From positions 1 through 32,988 of the forward strand of contig NZ_VFIA01000049.1 in NCBI RefSeq assembly GCF_014282275.1: a stretch of 32,988 bases of DNA, written 5' to 3'. Source of the DNA: Spirosoma utsteinense (GTDB lineage Bacteria; Bacteroidota; Bacteroidia; Cytophagales; Spirosomataceae). The translations under genes were made by a program, and so were the position numbers. This document shows positions 23,069-30,599 of this stretch, in pieces (position 1 is the stretch's first letter; every line of letters starts with the position of its first letter). Below the pieces are notes generated by a model that did not search any database, was not told the origin of the DNA, and saw only the letters and a program-made list of their open reading frames with translations.

Positions 23069-23103
23069 CAGCGTCACCGAGGATTCGTTCTTTGGTGACG
23101 CTG
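23069..23103 (+). terminator. Terminator hairpin after rhodanese
   Basis: CAGCGTCACC (23069-23078) pairs with GGTGACGCTG (23094-23103), loop 15 nt, 22 bp after the rhodanese stop. It is followed by TCTGTTTA, a weak T-rich tail. Confidence 0.6.
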
Positions 23104-23230
23104 TCTGTTTATGGTTCCCCTGGGCTATATCTCTGGCCAGTCAAACCAGTGAACCAGACCCAGGCCCGTGGCCTGCCTGACAGCACCCCGGCGAGTAACG
23201 GGTCATAGCGCTTGACTACGCTGTATTGCT

Positions 23231-23238
23231 TACTTTTG
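23231..23238 (+). promoter_or_regulatory. Candidate Bacteroidota minus-7 element
   Basis: TACTTTTG matches the TAnnTTTG consensus exactly. A TTG at 23212-23214 gives a minus-33-like element with 16-bp spacing, a little short. The element ends 5 bp before the ATG at 23244, so the transcript would be leaderless or nearly so if this promoter is used. Confidence 0.35.
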
Positions 23239-23243
23239 GCCGT

Positions 23244-24323
23244 ATGAAATCTTCTTTTTTCCTTCTCTTAGCCGGCCTTGGGCTCATGGCCTGCCGCGTA
23301 AACAAAGTTTCGACGGCACCACCCCCGACCGTTTTTGCCGCCGATAATCCGCTGATTCAATACATGGGCCGCATTGATTTCAGCGACAAAAAGAAGCCAA
23401 CCTTCTGGGCGTCGGGCGTTACGGTCAAAGCCAGATTTACCGGTCCTTCCTGCGCTCTTATACTGGGCGATGAGGTGCCCGGCGGTACCAGCCATAATTA
23501 CATAGAAGTCGTTATCGATGATCAGAAACCGGTTCGGCTCCAGCTAAAGACAAAAATTGATACGCTTACCGTGGCCAGTGGCTTGTCGGCGGGTGTGCAT
23601 ACGGTCATGCTCTGTAAAAACACCGAATCGGGCATTGGCTACCTGCAATTCAGGGGCATTCGCTGTCAGCAACTGCTGGCATTACCTCCTGAACCAGGCC
23701 GGAAAATCGAGTTTATCGGCAACTCCATTACCTGCGGAACGGGTATGGATCTGTCGGAAGTGCCTTGTGGTACTGGAAAATGGCAGGACCAGCACAACGC
23801 CTACATGGCCTACGGTCCGCGACTGGCCCGGCAGCTGAATGCACAGTATCAGCTGACCGCTGTTTCGGGTATCGGCTTGATCCACAGTTGCTGTAACCTC
23901 GATATCACTATGCCTGATGTATTCAATAAAGTAAACCAGCGGGCAAATGCGGTTCCCTGGGATTTCAGTCGCTACACCCCCGATGTTGTTACGGTATGCC
24001 TGGGGCAAAATGATGGTATTCAGGATTCAACAGCTTTTTGTCGTGCTTACGTGCAGTTCATCGGGACCATCCGCAGTCATTACCCACTAGCCCGGATCAT
24101 CTGCCTGACGAGCCCGATGGCCGATGCGAACCTGGTAACGGTCATGAAACGGTACCTGACCGGAATCGTCGCGCACCTGCATACCCAGGGCGACGCGAAA
24201 GTCAGCTCGTTTTTCTTCGCCCGCAGCTATAACAGCGGTTGTGACAAACACCCCGACATGGCCGAACATGCAATGATTGCCAATGAACTTGAGCCTTACC
24301 TGAAACAGGAAATGAACTGGTAA
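23244..24323 (+). CDS. CE2-like SGNH carbohydrate esterase lipoprotein
   Basis: The protein has 359 residues from ATG 23244; a TTG at 23226 would add six residues and spoil the signal. MKSSFFLLLAGLGLMAC is a lipoprotein signal with Cys17. Residues about 30-150 form a beta-sandwich typical of the CE2 N-terminal domain (IQYMGRIDFSDKKKPTFWAS). The SGNH esterase domain follows: Ser161 in EFIGNSITCG, Asn256 in LGQND, and the C-terminal catalytic Asp334 and His336 in GCDKHP. CE2 enzymes remove acetyl groups from xylan or other glycans at O-4 or O-6, which suits a glucuronoacetylxylan locus. It is 28 bp ahead of the AGE-family gene, so the two are probably co-transcribed. Confidence 0.88.
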   Translation: MKSSFFLLLAGLGLMACRVNKVSTAPPPTVFAADNPLIQYMGRIDFSDKKKPTFWASGVTVKARFTGPSCALILGDEVPGGTSHNYIEVVIDDQKPVRLQLKTKIDTLTVASGLSAGVHTVMLCKNTESGIGYLQFRGIRCQQLLALPPEPGRKIEFIGNSITCGTGMDLSEVPCGTGKWQDQHNAYMAYGPRLARQLNAQYQLTAVSGIGLIHSCCNLDITMPDVFNKVNQRANAVPWDFSRYTPDVVTVCLGQNDGIQDSTAFCRAYVQFIGTIRSHYPLARIICLTSPMADANLVTVMKRYLTGIVAHLHTQGDAKVSSFFFARSYNSGCDKHPDMAEHAMIANELEPYLKQEMNW

Positions 24324-24351
24324 CCGGTACACCTATAACCTTTTCAACCGC

Positions 24352-25713
24352 ATGAACGCTTCCCAGCTGTTAGTGAGTGTCTGTTGCCTGATGGTCGGTT
24401 TGAGCCCGGTCGGCATGGCCCAGAAAGTAGGGGCTGACAAAGCCCGAATTGCGACCGAAATGGAAAAATCGGTTAAGACCGAGATGCTCAACAAGTGGTA
24501 TCCGCTGGCGGTGGACACCGAGTATGGCGGGTTCCTGAGCGCGTTCACCTACGATTTCAAGCCAACAGGCACCCAGGATAAAATGATCGTGACTCAGGCC
24601 CGCCACGTCTGGACGACCGCGAAAGCCGCTGAGCGGTATCCGGCCGTCGCGCACTATAAACGAAACGCCCGACACGGGTTTCAATTTCTGCGCGATGTGA
24701 TGTGGGATAAAGAACAGGGTGGTTTTTACACGTTGATCGACCGGAAAGGGACCGTAAAAGGATCGGGGATCAAGGAAGCCTATGGTAACGCCTTTGGCCT
24801 TTATGCCCTGAGTGCCTACTATCACATGTCGAGCGATACGGCCGCGCTGAATCTGGCGAAAAAGACGTTTTACTGGCTGGAGCAGCACAGCCATGACCCG
24901 GTTCATAAAGGGTATTTTCAGCATCTGGGTCGGGACGGGACACCCATAAAGCGGGATGCCGCAGTCCCGTCTACTTCCGACCTCGGCTATAAAGATCAGA
25001 ACAGTTCCATCCACCTGCTGGAAGCCCTCACCGAGCTTTACACCGTGTGGCCCGATCCGCTGGTGCGGGAACGGTTAACCGAGATGTTGTTGCTGGTGCG
25101 GGATACCATCACGACACCAAAAGGGAATCTGGTGTTGTTTTTCCAGCCGGACTGGACACCTGTTTCATTTCGGGATTCATCCGAAGCGGTGGTGTTGAAA
25201 CACCGTAATCTCGACCATGTTTCGTTTGGCCATGATGTCGAAACGGCTTACCTGATGCTGGAAGCATCGCACGTGCTGGGGCTGAAAAACGATACGAAGA
25301 CTTTGCAGGTGGGTAAACGAATGGTCGATCACGCGCTGACAACCGGCTGGGACAAAGCGGTAGGGGGTTTTTACGACCAGGGGTATTATTTCAGCGATAA
25401 ACCCGGCATGTCGATCATTAACGAGAGCAAAAACTGGTGGTCGCAGGCGGAGGGGCTAAACACGCTGCTACTCATGGCCAACAGGTACCCGAACGATCCC
25501 ATGCATTATTTCGACCACTACAAACAGCTTTGGAACTACTGCCAGACCTACCTGATCGACCATGAACACGGCGACTGGTATGAAGAGGGGCTGGACAAAG
25601 ATCCCCAGCGCCGGACCGGTTTGAAAGGGCATATATGGAAAGCGGCCTACCACACCTACCGGGCGCTGACGAGTTGTGTCGATCAGTCGCGGGTGGGTTC
25701 GGCGGGCCATTGA
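24352..25713 (+). CDS. AGE-family sugar 2-epimerase/isomerase, exported
   Basis: The protein has 453 residues with a signal peptide (MNASQLLVSVCCLMVGLSPVGMAQ). The (alpha/alpha)6 barrel of the N-acylglucosamine 2-epimerase/cellobiose 2-epimerase superfamily shows its key histidines: ARHVW (about 83-87), FGHDVET with His294, NWWSQAEGLN, and KAAYHTYRAL with His434. The enzymes interconvert aldoses or oligosaccharide ends at C2. The fit to cellobiose- or mannobiose-2-epimerase rather than the shorter AGE proteins rests on length and histidine layout. Known members are mostly cytoplasmic, so export is noteworthy and suggests epimerisation in the periplasm before or after glycosidase action. It follows the CE2-like gene closely. 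Confidence 0.88.
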   Translation: MNASQLLVSVCCLMVGLSPVGMAQKVGADKARIATEMEKSVKTEMLNKWYPLAVDTEYGGFLSAFTYDFKPTGTQDKMIVTQARHVWTTAKAAERYPAVAHYKRNARHGFQFLRDVMWDKEQGGFYTLIDRKGTVKGSGIKEAYGNAFGLYALSAYYHMSSDTAALNLAKKTFYWLEQHSHDPVHKGYFQHLGRDGTPIKRDAAVPSTSDLGYKDQNSSIHLLEALTELYTVWPDPLVRERLTEMLLLVRDTITTPKGNLVLFFQPDWTPVSFRDSSEAVVLKHRNLDHVSFGHDVETAYLMLEASHVLGLKNDTKTLQVGKRMVDHALTTGWDKAVGGFYDQGYYFSDKPGMSIINESKNWWSQAEGLNTLLLMANRYPNDPMHYFDHYKQLWNYCQTYLIDHEHGDWYEEGLDKDPQRRTGLKGHIWKAAYHTYRALTSCVDQSRVGSAGH

Positions 25714-25936
25714 TCACCTGAAAATGGCAGGGTAAGGAAGGCTGTGAACAGGCAGCTAAATGGTTGATAATGACATATGTTGTGTGACTGAAGTGAGTAC
25801 TAATACAGACAGATAGAACGAATTTGTCTGGTTGTGGGCCATACGATAAAAGTTGGCAGGAGAAAGCGCTACGCTAAAGAGGTGTTTGGCTAGTTTTAGC
25901 TGTCTTCCTATCTATTCAATAGCTTTTACTACAGCT

Positions 25937-28804
25937 ATGCTCGATCGCTACGCACCCTTATTTCTCCGTCAATGCACGCTGTGGGCCTCCCTGTTTCTAG
26001 GGACCTTTTTATTAAGCTGGCCACTACAGGCCAGTATCCCTCCCGGCTATCAATGCACACATGCTGCGAGTGGCAGGGCGGGTAACGTCAGGGCATTTGG
26101 TTTGCCCAAAGCCTTTGCCGGTCACGTTAAGCCAAGTGACGACCCCATCTATCTCAACTGGACACAACGGGCTCCCGCACTTCGGGAGCGGGCCGAAGGG
26201 CAGAGTATTGTTTATGCTAATAAAGTTTATGTGTTCGGCGGGTTTGCTCCGGCGTTGAAAATCAGCAACTCGAACGAAGTGTACGATCCAGCCACAAACC
26301 AGTGGACCTTACTGGCACCAATGCCTTCCGACCCTCAGGGAAAGCCCTATGCGGTTACCCATAATGGCATAGCGCTGGTCGACAATACGATCTGGATAGT
26401 GGGGGGCAGGGTTGGCAATAATCCCGGCCCGGTCACCGACAAAGTCTGGATTTACAGCATAGTCTCCAATTCGTGGACGGAGGGCCCCCGGTTGCCTGCC
26501 CCGCGGGCGGGGGGCGGTCTGGTAAGGCTGGGACGTCGGCTGTACCTGTTCGGCGGGTTTGGAACGCTTGTCTGCAACAATGACTATGGCGACCAGTTTG
26601 TTTACGACCTGGATAACCCCTCTGCTGGCTGGCAAACGGGCCTGGCTCCGATGCCCAACCCGCGTAATCACTTTGGAACGACCACCGTGGGCGGCAAAAT
26701 TTACGCCATTGGCGGTCAGTACGGCCATGACTGCGGAGGTGGACAGGACGTGAAACTGGTTCATGAGTATGATCCGGCGACCAACATATGGACCCGGAAA
26801 ATGGATTTGCCGTATGCCACGTCTCACATTGAACCCGGTACGTTTGCGCTCGACGGAAAAATTTGGGTGACGGGCGGGCAGTTTCAGGGCACAAACGTCC
26901 TGCAATATGATCCAGCCGGCAATGCCTGGCAGTTGATCGACCAGCTGCCCAACTTCCTGGTGGCGGCTTCGGGAAAAGTGATCAATAACGACTTTATCGT
27001 TTCGCATGGTGGCATCCGATCTACCCAATACCCGGAGAGCAAAACCTGGTTGAAAACCGTTACACGCACTCGAAGCTACGCCCTCAACTTCTGGCCGAAT
27101 CAACTTTCGCTGTCAGCCGTGACGGGGGGCGGCCCTGTAACGGCAACGGTGCTGTTAGGGACGATATCCGGCAACGCCACGTTTACAGTCAACACCGCGG
27201 GCTTGCCGGGCTGGCTCAGTATAAATGAGTTAGCGGGCAGCACCGATGAATCCGGCGCATCCGTCCGGCTAACGCTCAACCCGGCTGGTTTGGCAAGCGG
27301 TACGTACACCTATCCGTTGACCGCTTCGGCTCCCGGCTATACGAATGCTACCCTTACTATTTCCTTTACGGTGAGTGGGGGTAGTTCTACGCAAGTTCTG
27401 GCGCGGATCAACGCGGGCGGGCCAGCGGTTACGACGAATGGAATTAGCTGGAGTGCCAGCCAATATTTTTCGGGAGGGGTGCCTTTTGCCAATTCGAACG
27501 TGACGGCCGTTGCCGGTACGGATGCCGATGTTCTCTACCAGACAGAATACAGCAGCGCCAGCAACCTGGGAGGATTCACGTTTGCCATGCCGGTCCCCCG
27601 AAGCGGTATGTATACGGTTAAGCTGCACTTCGCCGAAATCTATTGGGGAGCGACCGGTGGAAGGGCGGGAGGAGCCGGGCAGCGCGTGTTCACGGTAAAC
27701 CTGGAAGGTGGCACCCCCGAACTGGTAAATTATGACATCAATGCCGAGGTTGGAACCATGACGGCACAGGTGAAAACAGTTGACGTTTTCGTGGGGGATG
27801 GTACACTCTCCATTGATTTTGCCGCTACGGTTAATCGCCCCAAAATTTCAGCGATCGAAGTGCTGGGTAACGCTGATGTAGCTAACAGTCCGCCCGTGCT
27901 GGCTGCTATTGGCTCAAAGACCGTCGTTGCGGGAAACACACTCACCCTACTCCTGACGGCCACTGACCCCGATGGGGACGCGGTAACGTTTACCGCCACT
28001 AACCTGCCATCATTTGCGTCGCTGACGGCCGCTACCCTTACGGTATCTCCCGGGGTCCAGGCAGCAGGTACCTACCCCATCACGGTCAACGCCACCGATA
28101 GTAAAGGGGCTACCGATCAGGAAACGTTTACGCTTATCGTCAGTAACGTAGCTGCACCTGCCCTGGCTGTGACAAATTTTACCCTGATCAATGCCGATAC
28201 CGAGCAGGACATACGGGTGCTGACGAACCAGGAGGTGATCAACCTGGCCAACCTGCCAACAACCAACCTGAATATACGTGCCAATACCAACCCCGGAACA
28301 GTAGGTAGTGTCGTTATGACCCTGAGCGGTCCGCAAAATAGAGCCGTAACGGAGACTGATGCTCCCTATGCCTTATACGGCGACAGCAAGGGCAACTATA
28401 ACGCCTGGAAACCCGCGACGGGAACCTACACGCTGACAGCCACACCCTTTTCCGAAGCCAGGGGTAGCGGTACGGCCGGGGCTGCCAGTACCCTCGTTTT
28501 CACCGTAGTCAACAACGCGTCGGGCCGGATACCGTTTTGGGGTGACCCTATTGCTGTTCCGGAAAGTAGCTGGCGGTTTTATCCGAATCCTGTTTCGGGT
28601 CAGTTAAGCATCGACGTTGGCGCCGATCATGTACCCCCCCTGACGATTCACATAACGAACACGCTGGGGCAAACCATGGTGAACGTACGCAAGCAGGATC
28701 GTCAACCGGAGAACTGGAGTGTAAACGACTGGCCAGCCGGGTTGTACTTTATCTCGGTACAGTCAGAAGCCGGCATCCAGACCCGAAAGCTGGTCAAGCA
28801 GTGA
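25937..28804 (+). CDS. Secreted kelch-repeat/malectin protein with T9SS C-terminal domain
   Basis: The protein has 955 residues from ATG 25937; a TTG 84 bp upstream is open but would precede the signal. The order of parts is: signal peptide (LWASLFLGTFLLSWPLQAS, about 15-33); five or six kelch repeats at about 88-360 (KVYVFGGF, TIWIVGGR, RLYLFGGF, KIYAIGGQ, KIWVTGGQ); a beta-sandwich at 380-485; a malectin-type domain at 485-640 (VLARINAGGPAV, YTVKLHFAEIYWG); an Ig/cadherin-like domain from about 650 (NSPPVLAAIGSKTV, ATDPDGDAVTFTATNLP); a final sandwich; and a sorting tail at about 875-955 (WRFYPNPVSGQLSIDV ... GLYFISVQSEAGIQTRKLVKQ). It is probably exported by the Type IX system and surface-bound, binding glycan through malectin. 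No catalytic residue could be assigned. A hairpin overlaps its stop codon. Confidence 0.9.
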   Translation: MLDRYAPLFLRQCTLWASLFLGTFLLSWPLQASIPPGYQCTHAASGRAGNVRAFGLPKAFAGHVKPSDDPIYLNWTQRAPALRERAEGQSIVYANKVYVFGGFAPALKISNSNEVYDPATNQWTLLAPMPSDPQGKPYAVTHNGIALVDNTIWIVGGRVGNNPGPVTDKVWIYSIVSNSWTEGPRLPAPRAGGGLVRLGRRLYLFGGFGTLVCNNDYGDQFVYDLDNPSAGWQTGLAPMPNPRNHFGTTTVGGKIYAIGGQYGHDCGGGQDVKLVHEYDPATNIWTRKMDLPYATSHIEPGTFALDGKIWVTGGQFQGTNVLQYDPAGNAWQLIDQLPNFLVAASGKVINNDFIVSHGGIRSTQYPESKTWLKTVTRTRSYALNFWPNQLSLSAVTGGGPVTATVLLGTISGNATFTVNTAGLPGWLSINELAGSTDESGASVRLTLNPAGLASGTYTYPLTASAPGYTNATLTISFTVSGGSSTQVLARINAGGPAVTTNGISWSASQYFSGGVPFANSNVTAVAGTDADVLYQTEYSSASNLGGFTFAMPVPRSGMYTVKLHFAEIYWGATGGRAGGAGQRVFTVNLEGGTPELVNYDINAEVGTMTAQVKTVDVFVGDGTLSIDFAATVNRPKISAIEVLGNADVANSPPVLAAIGSKTVVAGNTLTLLLTATDPDGDAVTFTATNLPSFASLTAATLTVSPGVQAAGTYPITVNATDSKGATDQETFTLIVSNVAAPALAVTNFTLINADTEQDIRVLTNQEVINLANLPTTNLNIRANTNPGTVGSVVMTLSGPQNRAVTETDAPYALYGDSKGNYNAWKPATGTYTLTATPFSEARGSGTAGAASTLVFTVVNNASGRIPFWGDPIAVPESSWRFYPNPVSGQLSIDVGADHVPPLTIHITNTLGQTMVNVRKQDRQPENWSVNDWPAGLYFISVQSEAGIQTRKLVKQ

Positions 28805-28817
28805 ACCAGCTTTCGGG
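28782..28817 (+). terminator. Hairpin straddling the kelch gene stop codon
   Basis: CCCGAAAGCTGGT (28782-28794) pairs perfectly with ACCAGCTTTCGGG (28805-28817); the 10-nt loop contains the TGA stop (28802-28804). It lies between two convergent genes. No T-run follows, so it may be a mRNA 3'-end structure. Confidence 0.6.
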
Positions 28818-28847
28818 CTGACCTGGACCAATCGCCAAGGGGATACG

Positions 28848-29207
28848 CTATGGTTTTGCCTCTTGATAGGCTAACAGCTCGGCTTCTGTAGAAAAAAGCT
28901 TCGTGTCGCTGTCCGATGTAGCGCCACACTCTACCATAAAAGCCGACTGATGGCTTGGGTGCGAGGGAACAACGGTGTAAACGACTTTTTCAACGGTCAA
29001 TTCCTTATTGTCGATCGATTCGGTAATGGTGCAACTGTTCGTGGGACCGAGGGCAAACATCAGCTTAACAGACGATATGGTTCCCTTAAAACTGGGGTAG
29101 GAGGCTGGTCCACCAACAAACTCTCCATTACCAGCGGGGTAGGACGTAAAGACTTCATCGCCCACTTGAAAAGGGACAGTGTAATCGAGCGAAACATGAA
29201 TCGGCAT
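28848..29207 (-). CDS. Unrecognised small protein
   Basis: The protein has 119 residues from ATG 29205-29207 (MPIHVSLDYTVPFQVGDEVF). It has no signal peptide or membrane segment. The composition is beta-rich with many Thr, Ser, Val and Pro. FQVGDEVFTSYPAGNGEFVG suggests a small barrel-like entry strand pair, KGTISSVKLMFALGPTNSCTI another, and the C-terminal TKLFSTEAELLAYQEAK a helix. I do not recognise the family and assign no function. It is convergent with the kelch gene, 43 bp away, and is separated from transaldolase upstream by a strong hairpin, so it is probably its own transcript. Base composition matches the neighbours, so recent transfer is not suggested. Confidence 0.65.
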   Translation of the reverse strand: MPIHVSLDYTVPFQVGDEVFTSYPAGNGEFVGGPASYPSFKGTISSVKLMFALGPTNSCTITESIDNKELTVEKVVYTVVPSHPSHQSAFMVECGATSDSDTKLFSTEAELLAYQEAKP

Positions 29208-29324
29208 AGTTAAGATTGATGTTTGAGGATTTAACAGGTGTCAATCCTGATATAAACTCTTTAGTAGGCCGGTAGTCTGAAAATTCGCCAATAAATGAGT
29301 GTGTGGTCTTACATTCCAGGTGCA

Positions 29325-29390
29325 TTTCCAACAAAGTCGGCTCTGGTTTCCTGCTATGTGGCAGGAAACCAGAGCCGACTTTGTTGGAAA
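29325..29390 (-). terminator. Perfect 30-bp hairpin downstream of transaldolase
   Basis: Arm 29325-29354 is the exact reverse complement of 29361-29390, with a 6-nt loop TATGTG. It sits 30 bp after the transaldolase stop, between two minus-strand genes. The stem is exceptionally long for a simple terminator and no T-tract follows in either direction, so a repetitive element is also possible. Confidence 0.65.
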
Positions 29391-29420
29391 CGCGTAAATT
29401 AGCCTGATGAGCAGGCTGCA

Positions 29421-30533
29421 TTAAGCCGATGCGAGGGATTTCTCTTTTTGTTTATCGATAGCTTCCAGCAGCTTCTCATAGGGCTTGTTAAACTTTTCAA
29501 TGCCCTCATCTTCCAGTTGCTGGCTAACAGCATCCAGATCGATGCCAACTTCCGCCAGTTTATCCAGCAGCTGGTTTACACCCTCCATGTTTGACTCAAG
29601 CCGGGAGTCCGGCTGTCCGTGGTCGCGGAACGCTTCCAGTGTTTCCATGGGTACCGTGTTTACCGTTTTCGGTCCAATAAGCGCTTCAACGTACTTGACA
29701 TCGGAGAACGCCGGATTTTTGCTGCTCGTGCTGGCCCATAAAAGTCGCTGGGGCTTAGCTCCCTGCTCTTCCAGTTTCTTAAACCGGTCGCTGCCAAAAA
29801 CAGTCTTGTAGATAGCATAGGACTGCTTGGCCAGCGCAATGGCCACTTCACCCTTCTGATCGCCCAGACCTTTCTCGTCGAGCATCGGGTCGACCAGTAC
29901 GTCGATTCGGCTAAGGAAGAAACTGGCCACCGACGCGATCGAGTCAATGGGATGACCCGCTTTAACCCGGTCTTCCAGGCCCGAGATATAGGCTTCGGCA
30001 ACCGCTTCGTAGCGGGCTAACCCGAACAACAGCGTGACATTGATGTTCATGCCTTCGCTGATACACTGTCTGATGGCAGCCAGTCCCTCTGCCGTTCCCG
30101 GGATTTTGATCATGACGTTCCGGCGATCGACCGCTTTCCAGAGAACCCTCGCCTGTTCGATGGTACCCTGCGTATCACGGGCCAGAAAGGGAGACACTTC
30201 CAGGCTTACATACCCATCTGCCCCCCGTACCTCTTCGTCATAAACAGACAGAAACAGATCGGCCGCCCGCTGAATGTCGGCTACCGCGACACCATAAAAT
30301 ATATCTTCGTTGCTTTTTCCTTCCAGCGCCAGCTTTTTGATGTCCTCATCGTAATCAGTACCGCTGCTGATGGCTTTTTCAAAAATGGCCGGGTTTGAGG
30401 TAAGGCCCCGTACGCCATCTACATCGATCAGCTTCTGCATGTCGCCGGTATCCATGATCTTACGGTCGATGAAGTCCAGCCATATACTTTGTTCGAAATC
30501 GTGAATTTTCTTTACCAGATTTTCTGCTGCCAT
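29421..30533 (-). CDS. tal: Transaldolase
   Basis: The protein has 370 residues, the longer bacterial type. It moves a dihydroxyacetone unit between sedoheptulose-7-phosphate and glyceraldehyde-3-phosphate in the non-oxidative pentose phosphate pathway, in the cytoplasm. Motifs are clear: the N-terminal IWLDFIDRKIMD, VRGLTSNPAIFEKAI (41-55), the Schiff-base Lys143 in NVMIKIPGT and INVTLLFGLARYEAVAEAYI. The C-terminal extension is helical and lysine-rich. The start ATG at 30531-30533 lies 66 bp after the transketolase stop, so the two are one operon in the order tkt-tal. With the xylan locus next door, it may process xylose carbon, though both are housekeeping genes. Confidence 0.97.
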   Translation of the reverse strand: MAAENLVKKIHDFEQSIWLDFIDRKIMDTGDMQKLIDVDGVRGLTSNPAIFEKAISSGTDYDEDIKKLALEGKSNEDIFYGVAVADIQRAADLFLSVYDEEVRGADGYVSLEVSPFLARDTQGTIEQARVLWKAVDRRNVMIKIPGTAEGLAAIRQCISEGMNINVTLLFGLARYEAVAEAYISGLEDRVKAGHPIDSIASVASFFLSRIDVLVDPMLDEKGLGDQKGEVAIALAKQSYAIYKTVFGSDRFKKLEEQGAKPQRLLWASTSSKNPAFSDVKYVEALIGPKTVNTVPMETLEAFRDHGQPDSRLESNMEGVNQLLDKLAEVGIDLDAVSQQLEDEGIEKFNKPYEKLLEAIDKQKEKSLASA

Positions 30534-30599
30534 GATTCAAATGGTTAAAATTACTAGGTTGAGATTGTTGTCGTAAGGGGCTACCTGCCGGTAAGCTCC

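Noticed and set aside
29485..29811. Antisense open frame in transaldolase
   Set aside because: It is a shadow of a strongly conserved housekeeping gene.
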